A program made the position numbers and the translations under genes. The notes below the pieces were generated by a model. That model worked only from the letters and a program-made list of their open reading frames with translations, was not told the DNA's origin and searched no databases. Positions 1-5,159 of a stretch of DNA of 21,270 nt are shown piece by piece (the first letter of the stretch is position 1; every line of letters begins with the position of its first letter). Origin of the DNA: a virus; IMG/VR virus record IMGVR_UViG_3300015360_000225, positions 1-21,270 of that record. The stretch is one strand, 5' to 3'.

Positions 1-607
1 CCAACTCTGGAACGTTGAAGTCAATTTCCAACTCGTAAGAACCAAACTCTTCAATATGATAGACACTATCAAAGAGCTCTATCACGCGCTTCGAGTCAAA
101 ATTGCTCTCAAAAACGGAGTCTGAAATTTCATCTGGAGTAAGCCAGATTTTATGTGTGTCGCCATCAACCTTAACGTTATTAACATTGTATATAGCGACG
201 CCGAAGACGACGAACATTTTGGGAACTTGAGTGATCGCAACACCACTCATAATCCCCTGACCGCACCACTCACCGAAGATTCCGTAGTGGGTAGATGGAG
301 AGTCAAAAGTTTTGGTGATCAACCCAACTCTGTTGAACATATGTTTGAACAATGGAAGCTTAGACTGAACAAACTTCGCAAAACCAGCATTGTCTTGCTC
401 TGGTGTAATAACGTTTGAACGCGACTGTGCCCAAATCTCTTCGGTTCTGGTGTCCATGATCACCCCAGCGTTTGTACCATGGAGTTTGACAGTACCGTGA
501 AACTCGAGGATCGGTAAAGCTATCCCGTGATACGTTGCACGATCACGTACATTCTTTACAGTGCTGCGAAGTTGCTCGATTGATGAAAATTTGAGATGAA
601 TGGCCAT
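1..607 (-). CDS. RNA ligase, nucleotidyltransferase superfamily (3' end outside window)
   Basis: ATP-dependent RNA ligase that probably seals RNA breaks, for example those made by host anti-phage nucleases. The first 202 codons are visible, reading from ATG at 607 toward position 1. Residues 36-48 read F-H-G-T-V-K-L-H-G-T-N-A-G, matching motif I (KxHGTN) of the Rnl2/PF09414-type ligases, with K41 the predicted adenylated lysine. An S-R pair lies at 62-63. FGEWCGQGI at 111-119 fits motif III (E113), and KMFVVFGV at 130-137 fits motif IIIa. Motifs IV and V would lie past the left edge. A TAGGAT ribosome-binding site sits about 6 bases before the ATG and overlaps the stop of the preceding gene. 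The start is 7 bases after that gene, so the two are probably co-transcribed. The family call is solid; the exact subfamily and substrate are not established. Confidence 0.85.
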   Translation of the reverse strand, partial: MAIHLKFSSIEQLRSTVKNVRDRATYHGIALPILEFHGTVKLHGTNAGVIMDTRTEEIWAQSRSNVITPEQDNAGFAKFVQSKLPLFKHMFNRVGLITKTFDSPSTHYGIFGEWCGQGIMSGVAITQVPKMFVVFGVAIYNVNNVKVDGDTHKIWLTPDEISDSVFESNFDSKRVIELFDSVYHIEEFGSYELEIDFNVPEL

Positions 608-614
608 GAAAATC

Positions 615-992
615 CTAAGAGAAATTCCTGAGGTCAACGATTTCGAGCTCTGCACCGTGAATTGCGATTACAGCGTCGTATCCTGCATCGAGAAGATCTT
701 GAGACATTTTTCTCGAGGCGCTTACGCGATCTTTCGCGTGAAGGGTATCATACTTCTCTGCTAAGTCGTAGGCCTCGGTAACTGTTACCGCGAGAGGATT
801 CTTGAAAATTAACACCTCACGCCGTACTGATCCGTATTGTCGAGCTCTCGCTTTCCTCGTTGACCAGTAAGTTCCAGCTCCAAAGTCTCCAGGATCAGCT
901 GGCGGCACTCCAGGTCGCTCACCGCGATAAACCCTTAGGCCAATCGTTTTAGCTTTTTCAACAAGTTGAATAAATTGAAAGCTTGTAGACAT
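615..992 (-). CDS. Small protein resembling ADP-ribosyltransferases
   Basis: 125 aa with no signal peptide or membrane segment. Several features recall the ADP-ribosyltransferase (ART) fold: V-Y-R-G at 21-24 (a possible NAD-binding Arg 23), G-T-Y-W-S-T at 40-45 followed by A-R-A-R-Q-Y (compare the GxYF...A..Y block of PARP-like and polyvalent-protein ARTs, or the STS motif of R-S-E ARTs), and near the C-terminus G-Y-D-A-V-I at 104-109 followed by E115-L-E117, which could be the catalytic ExE. If correct it would transfer ADP-ribose from NAD to a protein, as T4 Alt, ModA and ModB do. The mix of class features leaves the subclass open, and a non-catalytic relative is possible. It lies between the SprT-like gene and the RNA ligase, 34 and 7 bases from each. 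No Shine-Dalgarno sequence precedes the ATG; see the extended -10 box at 998-1006. Confidence 0.5.
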   Translation of the reverse strand: MSTSFQFIQLVEKAKTIGLRVYRGERPGVPPADPGDFGAGTYWSTRKARARQYGSVRREVLIFKNPLAVTVTEAYDLAEKYDTLHAKDRVSASRKMSQDLLDAGYDAVIAIHGAELEIVDLRNFS

Positions 993-997
993 GTAAA

Positions 998-1006
998 ATT
1001 ATATCA
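998..1006 (-). promoter_or_regulatory. Possible extended -10 promoter (TGATATAAT) for the ART-like gene
   Basis: On the minus strand the sequence is TGATATAAT, an exact TGnTATAAT match, with only TTTAC between it and the ATG at 992. A transcript from it would begin at about the A of the ATG, so the mRNA would be leaderless, consistent with the missing ribosome-binding site. No convincing -35 element was seen; extended -10 promoters do not need one. The box differs from the TAAATA type near the virion genes, suggesting early or middle expression of the ART-like and RNA ligase genes. It could also be chance in AT-rich DNA. Confidence 0.35.
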
Positions 1007-1026
1007 CATACTCAAAATCTTGTAAA

Positions 1027-1572
1027 CTAGTGAAGAGAAATCGCTTCAATCATTTTCTTGAGATTGGTAGGTTTTGGCTCAGCTCTCAAGAGAGCTCTCT
1101 TTTTAGACTTGAGATAAAGGTCGAGACCCCTCTCTTTGAGTGTGGGTAACGTGTCTGGATCCTTGCCTAACTGGCTCATCACCGTGCGCCATCCCACTCC
1201 GTGCCCCCTCGCTTTGCGACCGGTATAAGTTTCAAAGGTAATAATGTGAGCGATCTCGTGTGGGATCACGTGGTCAAGGTAGGTTTGAAGATTGTCAAGA
1301 AGTAACGGAAGATTCAAGCGAATCAAGTAAGGGTCACTTTCGGCCAACCCTGCAGCATGACTCCACTTAATATGATCTTGAAGATCGAAGGTAATGGTAA
1401 ATGGGGCTGGCAGTTTACAACTGAGTTTTTTATTAGCCACCCGTACATAAGCGTTTATTACTCGCTGGCAAGTTTTTTTGGTTTCTTCGACGTCACAAAC
1501 GAAATAACTAGAAGGTATTTGAACAGATAGATCAAAACCTTTAGCAATTTTTCCCCACTCAGCGGAATTCAT
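1027..1572 (-). CDS. SprT-like zinc metalloprotease
   Basis: 181 aa with the SprT/Spartan core. H105-E-I-A-H109 is the HExxH zinc site with catalytic Glu 106, and H124 in R-G-H-G-V-G-W (122-128) is the expected third zinc ligand. A beta strand at 83-89 (L-I-R-L-N-L-P) precedes the catalytic helix, as in the family. Length is close to E. coli SprT (about 165 aa), but the C-terminal tail is Lys-rich and lacks the Cys-x-x-Cys zinc ribbon many SprT proteins carry. Eukaryotic Spartan degrades DNA-protein crosslinks; a similar DNA-associated role in the phage is only inferred. The ATG is preceded by AGGA at 1583-1586, spaced 10 bases. It is the first gene of the SprT-ART-ligase group, 53 bases downstream of endonuclease 1. 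Confidence 0.85.
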   Translation of the reverse strand: MNSAEWGKIAKGFDLSVQIPSSYFVCDVEETKKTCQRVINAYVRVANKKLSCKLPAPFTITFDLQDHIKWSHAAGLAESDPYLIRLNLPLLLDNLQTYLDHVIPHEIAHIITFETYTGRKARGHGVGWRTVMSQLGKDPDTLPTLKERGLDLYLKSKKRALLRAEPKPTNLKKMIEAISLH

Positions 1573-1619
1573 ATAATTTTCATCCTATTTGATAATAACA
1601 TAATTTTAGAAAGAAGTAC

Positions 1620-1650
1620 AAAAAGCTAACGATACTTAAATTTTATCGTT
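1620..1650 (-). terminator. Weak hairpin and T-run at the end of homing endonuclease 1
   Basis: A 7-bp perfect inverted repeat (AACGATA at 1628-1634, TATCGTT at 1644-1650, 9-base loop) overlaps the stop codon of the endonuclease. On the minus strand it is followed by AGC and five Ts (1624-1620). The stem is AT-rich and the T-run is not directly adjacent, so termination would be inefficient. Confidence 0.3.
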
Positions 1651-3206
1651 CCACAGTCCCAGATGATGCGATAGCCGTGGGCTAACATGTTTTCCATCTC
1701 TGTCTTTGACGAGTCAAAATTAGAAAGCACCGCTTTTAGTTTATGCTTTTGAAACCTCATTCTCCCGTATCGCTTTGCTAGATCAGTGTAAAAATAACTC
1801 GGAGAAGTAGTAGTTATTTTTGTAAATCCAGCGGCGAGATACCCTCTTCCCACTGAATACCGTCGATCAGCATAAGTTATGAGATCCTTTTCATTTAGCG
1901 CTTTAAGAAGACGGCTTAATCCACCCACCAAGGTCATACCCTTTATCGTGCAAAATCGTAACAACTCTGTCTCATTTTGCTTAAATCTAGACCGCCCCGT
2001 TGAAGCTAGAGCGATCAATTTTCCCTCAAACCTCAACCCAGCTCGTCGATCTGATCTAACACTTCCCTGAAGGTGATGTTCATCTAGAAAACTTTTTTCC
2101 TCTAAAGGAGAGATCTCAAGATCAAGCTGACATTTGCGGGCATAAATGCGCTTTGTAACTCCAAGTTTTGAGCTGATGACGCTCTTCACAATGTCCTTTT
2201 TGGTAAGCCACTCGTCTTCAAATATTTGAATGAGAGTCCATCCCTTAGCTTCGACCATCTCTGTTTTCATGAGATGCTGACGTTTTTCACCCTTATCGGC
2301 CGACGAATGCCAGTACAATCCGTGATATTCGACGCCGATCTTCTTTTCTGGGATAGTGATATCGATCTCGTACGGGGTGATCAGCGATCGATCATTTTCT
2401 TTAACATTAAATCCCAAGCTTTGGATCCAATCGGCAAGTTCGTGTTGAGAAGCAGATCCAACCAGGTGAGGTCTCAAGCATGTTGTACAAGGCGTTAAAA
2501 ACCTCTTCGCTCTCCACTTGAAAGTTTCGCTTGGTAATTCTGCTTCACCGTGAATTGAGCATGAAAATTTTACGACCTTACAGGGATCATCGAACAGCTC
2601 TTGCTTTTGAGAGCTGGGTTTTTGAATCTCATGGACGATAACCCTGTCGGTGAACTCTTGAAAAAAGAGCAAAGCTTTCTCTTGTCGGTGCTTGATTGAT
2701 TCGGTGATTTGAGCTGGATGACTGACTTGGTATCTTTTTTCTAGAGTTTGCTGACACTTTTTAAGATGATCTGCTAATTGCCCTGGATTAGCAACACCGT
2801 ATCGCTTCATCAGGGTTTCTCTCCCCTTGCGGTTTAATTCTCCAGCTCGTGCTCTAGCCTTTTCTCTAGCTAAAGGGGAAGACCCTGCACCGTATTTTGC
2901 GATCATCGTCTTAGTGATCTGTGGAGAAGCTGATCTCATTGAACAACTTCTAGACCTGCAGTGTTCTAGGTAGTGATCACGAAGAAAGAAAGCAGGTTTG
3001 CCGCAGTGTTTGCAATTCGGTCGGGATATCTTGTTCGCGGTTAGAAATACAAGCTCTGGGAAGTTCGACCCTCCCAACGTAGTTCCTATCTTTAAGATTT
3101 CCTGGTAGAGCGCCGTTTCCTTGAACCAAGGTTGACGAATGATCGCGGAGTTTAGCTTGTGATCCTTGCGATAGAGCTGTTCTATAGTATGAATGTCTTG
3201 TCTCAT
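1626..3206 (-). CDS. Free-standing homing endonuclease 1, Vsr-like nuclease with YG repeats
   Basis: 526 aa, a selfish DNA endonuclease. Domains in order: N-terminal zinc finger (C65, C68, C83, C88); about three copies of a repeat centred on K/R-Y-G/Q (Tyr 105, 136, 159), typically T-x-x-x-R-Y-G-V-x-N-P-x-Q; a second zinc module of the DUF723-like type (C216, H219, C240, C243); a Vsr-like nuclease core with E280-I-D282 and E293-Y-H-G-L-Y-W-H300, then H311; and a C-terminal domain containing Y-A-D-R-R (445-449) and G-Y-L-A-A-G-F (455-461). The nuclease core resembles the EDxHD/Vsr-like homing endonucleases. It is a paralogue of the gene at 5158-7080, sharing ARKC after the nuclease and the whole C-terminal domain. 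It lies downstream of the sheath on the same strand, behind a terminator and its own TATAAATA box. No Shine-Dalgarno sequence is visible. DNA target unknown. Confidence 0.85.
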   Translation of the reverse strand: MRQDIHTIEQLYRKDHKLNSAIIRQPWFKETALYQEILKIGTTLGGSNFPELVFLTANKISRPNCKHCGKPAFFLRDHYLEHCRSRSCSMRSASPQITKTMIAKYGAGSSPLAREKARARAGELNRKGRETLMKRYGVANPGQLADHLKKCQQTLEKRYQVSHPAQITESIKHRQEKALLFFQEFTDRVIVHEIQKPSSQKQELFDDPCKVVKFSCSIHGEAELPSETFKWRAKRFLTPCTTCLRPHLVGSASQHELADWIQSLGFNVKENDRSLITPYEIDITIPEKKIGVEYHGLYWHSSADKGEKRQHLMKTEMVEAKGWTLIQIFEDEWLTKKDIVKSVISSKLGVTKRIYARKCQLDLEISPLEEKSFLDEHHLQGSVRSDRRAGLRFEGKLIALASTGRSRFKQNETELLRFCTIKGMTLVGGLSRLLKALNEKDLITYADRRYSVGRGYLAAGFTKITTTSPSYFYTDLAKRYGRMRFQKHKLKAVLSNFDSSKTEMENMLAHGYRIIWDCGTIKFKYR

Positions 3207-3212
3207 GTAAGT

Positions 3213-3220
3213 TATTTATA
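3213..3220 (-). promoter_or_regulatory. T4-type late promoter box TATAAATA before homing endonuclease 1
   Basis: The minus strand reads TATAAATA, identical to the T4 late promoter consensus, then ACTTAC and the ATG at 3206. Transcription would start close to the ATG itself, giving a leaderless or nearly leaderless mRNA. The box follows directly on the sheath terminator's T-run, so it would re-initiate transcription for the endonuclease alone. Confidence 0.6.
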
Positions 3221-3258
3221 GAAACAAAAACTTAGGCCTCATTTTGAGGCCTAAGTTT
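3221..3258 (-). terminator. Rho-independent terminator of the tail sheath gene
   Basis: A perfect 14-bp inverted repeat (3228-3241 with 3245-3258, 3-base loop) whose core is CTTAGGCCTCA. On the minus strand it begins 3 bases after the sheath stop codon (TAA at 3264-3262), and the stem runs straight into TTTTTGTTTC. Strong stem plus T-run is a textbook intrinsic terminator. It separates the sheath from endonuclease 1. Confidence 0.85.
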
Positions 3259-3261
3259 AGC

Positions 3262-5067
3262 TTAGAGCGCGGCGCCGGTAGAAACTACTTTTATAGGAAT
3301 ATAAATGAAGTTAATTGACTTGGGTGGCTTAACTGCAATATCTACCCAAAGTTCGTTACGATCAATCCTAACCGGCGTGTTATTCGACTCGTCGCACAGC
3401 ACGAGATAGTCATATAATCCCCTGCGCTGCATGATGTCGTGCAAATAGCCGTCGATCATCGCTTTGATCGACTCACGCGTGATTCTGTCATTCAGTTCGA
3501 ACAGGTAAGCGAAAGCTGCTTTACGAACATCACGCTTGATCTTCTTCAAGAGGCGCGAAACGTTGATACGATCTAGCGCGCTTGCGACAGCTTGTGATGT
3601 TTTGTCACCCAACACCATGATACCACGACCAGGAATGAACGGGATCGGGTTAATGTTCGCCGAGTAATTATACAACACGTCGCGTTGCCCCTGTGTGAGC
3701 GGGGCTGACACGAAGGTGGTAGCGGTTCCTAAAGTACCGGTGACATAACCGATGTCAGAAACCCCTGTAACGATACCACGACGAGGTCCGGCCGGCGGGA
3801 ACCAAACGTTAGCACGATCATCACTGAAACAGATTGTCCGTAAAGCAATACCCGACGAATCAATGAAGCAATCAACACCGTCAAGGTTAGATGCCAAACC
3901 GTGCGCGTAGTAATAACCGATGTCATCACCAGTGCGGCGAGCGATAGAAACTCCCCACGTGGCTGTCTCTTCTGGTGTTTTGTTAAATGGAACGCTGCTG
4001 ATAATATAAGCTTCGTTCTGAATTGCGACGTTTAAATTTTGCAATTCATCAGCGACTTCGTGATAACCAGGACATATGATGATGTTGTACTCAAAAACAT
4101 CAGAGCGAACGTCGGTATTCGAGTTGATTTGGGAAGCTAATGCAGCAACAATTGTTGCTCGTTTGGCTGCATCACCAACACCCAATGGATTAGAGGTAAC
4201 GTTAGCGCTAACTGTAAAGGTGAAATAGTCACCGGCAGCAAACGGAGTACCACCAGCGGTAATCGTGAAAGCGACGATACCACTGTTATACGGTGTACCG
4301 ACGATCGCTTGCGCTTGGTTACCAGATGTTGCTCCAACAACCTTAAAAGCGTCCGAGAGGGTTACGGTTTGAGTACCAGATTGTGAACCGGTGGTATTGA
4401 TTACTATACCACCAGCAGTGGCCGCGATATTGAATGTGTTTGTCAACGGAGTTTTGACGTAGTAAATCGTACCAGCAACGATGCCAGTAGGTAGCGCGCC
4501 GGTGGTGGAAAACTTAATTGGAGTGCCGTCTTGTAAACCGTGAGCTGTCCAAGTGATCACACCTGGGGTGCCAATTGAAATATCCACAGTAGCCGTGGCC
4601 ATCGTCATCGTCCAAAGCTCAGCGACAGCTGTTGCTTGGTTAACGGTTAGAGAGCCGAGTGTACCGTTACCTGTACCGGTGAGAACAGGCGAGGTTGCGA
4701 CATAGGTCGTGACATCTGCATCTGCTAAGTCAACGTTAGCACGAACAACGTATGCATAGCTGATGATACCGAGAGCTTGATTAAGTGCAAACAGGCCGTA
4801 CTCGTTGCGACAGTCACCGTGATTCGCTAAAGCGCCAGTGGTGCGAAAGAATGGAACGCCGTAAGTATCAACAGACGACTTGAGACCAGTGATGGTACGC
4901 ACAACACCGTTTTCGAGGGCACCGGGCGCGGCTGTAACACCGTCAGCCTTAGTCTTGTCAGCACGTGTCGCGATGAAGAATAGCGGAACCGTGGTTGCAG
5001 ACGCCGGGATGTAAAATGATTCATCTGTAATTGTAACTGAAACGCCGGGAGAAACTAGTGTCGCCAC
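3262..5067 (-). CDS. Tail sheath protein, T4 gp18-like, with inserted beta domains
   Basis: 601-aa contractile tail sheath subunit, which would polymerise round the tail tube and contract on infection. The N-terminus M-A-T-L-V-S-P-G-V-S and the C-terminal third (P-F-I-P-G-R-G-I-M-V-L-G-D at 476-488, a helical stretch at 500-550, Y-I-P-I-K at 589-593) are typical of phage sheaths. The start is the GTG at 5067, with AGGAG 8 bases before it; an in-frame ATG at 5157 would add 30 residues unlike any sheath and has no ribosome-binding site. Two beta-rich insertions sit in the middle. Residues 162-237 carry the H-G-L...G-T-P...T-T-G-x-L-P-T-G...Y-Y-V pattern common in phage tail proteins. Residues 239-288 (F-K-V-V-G-x-x-S-G...F-x-x-G-D-x-F-T) recur in the gp6-like and giant proteins. 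These probably decorate the outer surface. The gene is on the opposite strand to the baseplate genes and is bracketed by two homing endonucleases. Confidence 0.92.
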   Translation of the reverse strand: MATLVSPGVSVTITDESFYIPASATTVPLFFIATRADKTKADGVTAAPGALENGVVRTITGLKSSVDTYGVPFFRTTGALANHGDCRNEYGLFALNQALGIISYAYVVRANVDLADADVTTYVATSPVLTGTGNGTLGSLTVNQATAVAELWTMTMATATVDISIGTPGVITWTAHGLQDGTPIKFSTTGALPTGIVAGTIYYVKTPLTNTFNIAATAGGIVINTTGSQSGTQTVTLSDAFKVVGATSGNQAQAIVGTPYNSGIVAFTITAGGTPFAAGDYFTFTVSANVTSNPLGVGDAAKRATIVAALASQINSNTDVRSDVFEYNIIICPGYHEVADELQNLNVAIQNEAYIISSVPFNKTPEETATWGVSIARRTGDDIGYYYAHGLASNLDGVDCFIDSSGIALRTICFSDDRANVWFPPAGPRRGIVTGVSDIGYVTGTLGTATTFVSAPLTQGQRDVLYNYSANINPIPFIPGRGIMVLGDKTSQAVASALDRINVSRLLKKIKRDVRKAAFAYLFELNDRITRESIKAMIDGYLHDIMQRRGLYDYLVLCDESNNTPVRIDRNELWVDIAVKPPKSINFIYIPIKVVSTGAAL

Positions 5068-5075
5068 GATAAATA

Positions 5076-5080
5076 CTCCT
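5076..5080 (-). promoter_or_regulatory. Shine-Dalgarno AGGAG fixing the sheath GTG start
   Basis: The minus strand reads AAAGGAG, then an 8-base spacer, then GTG at 5067. This is the strongest ribosome-binding site in the window and places the sheath start at the GTG rather than at the upstream in-frame ATG at 5157. Confidence 0.8.
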
Positions 5081-5113
5081 TTGTATTGCGATGTGTTAAA
5101 ATCCGCATTGGAA

Positions 5114-5121
5114 TTATTTAC
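5114..5121 (-). promoter_or_regulatory. Late-type promoter box (GTAAATAA) for the tail sheath
   Basis: The minus strand has AGTAAATAA, with the TAAATA core at 5120-5115. It would start transcription near 5108, leaving a leader of about 40 bases containing the AGGAG site. It matches the TAAATA core seen at the other virion genes but is less perfect than TATAAATA. Confidence 0.45.
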
Positions 5122-5144
5122 TTCAAGAAGGACCAAACTACTTA

Positions 5145-5159
5145 AAATGAGCCTCATTT
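5145..5159. repeat. 15-base palindrome at the sheath / endonuclease 2 junction
   Basis: AAATGAG-C-CTCATTT is a perfect 7-bp dyad round one central base. It overlaps the TTG start of endonuclease 2 and lies upstream of the sheath promoter box. It could be an operator-like site or an insertion footprint; the short arms also allow chance. Confidence 0.4.

Noticed and set aside
152-418. 88-aa plus-strand frame opposite the RNA ligase
   Set aside because: It is antisense to the ligase motifs, which are clearly coding on the minus strand; the frame has no recognisable content.
1592-1621. Host-type promoter upstream of the SprT-like gene (TTGTAC, 18 bases, TATTAT on the minus strand)
   Set aside because: The -35 matches only three of six bases, and the predicted start would fall inside the Shine-Dalgarno sequence, so the fit is poor.
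5069-5075. Plus-strand ATAAATA as a late promoter for endonuclease 2
   Set aside because: These bases are the spacer between the sheath Shine-Dalgarno and its GTG read in reverse, and they lie over 80 bases from the TTG. They may be fortuitous; no independent support.
5068-5157. Sheath protein starting at the ATG at 5157, giving 631 aa
   Set aside because: The added 30 residues do not resemble a sheath N-terminus and have no ribosome-binding site. AGGAG with 8-base spacing precedes the GTG at 5067, which yields the usual M-A-T-L-V-S-P-G-V start.
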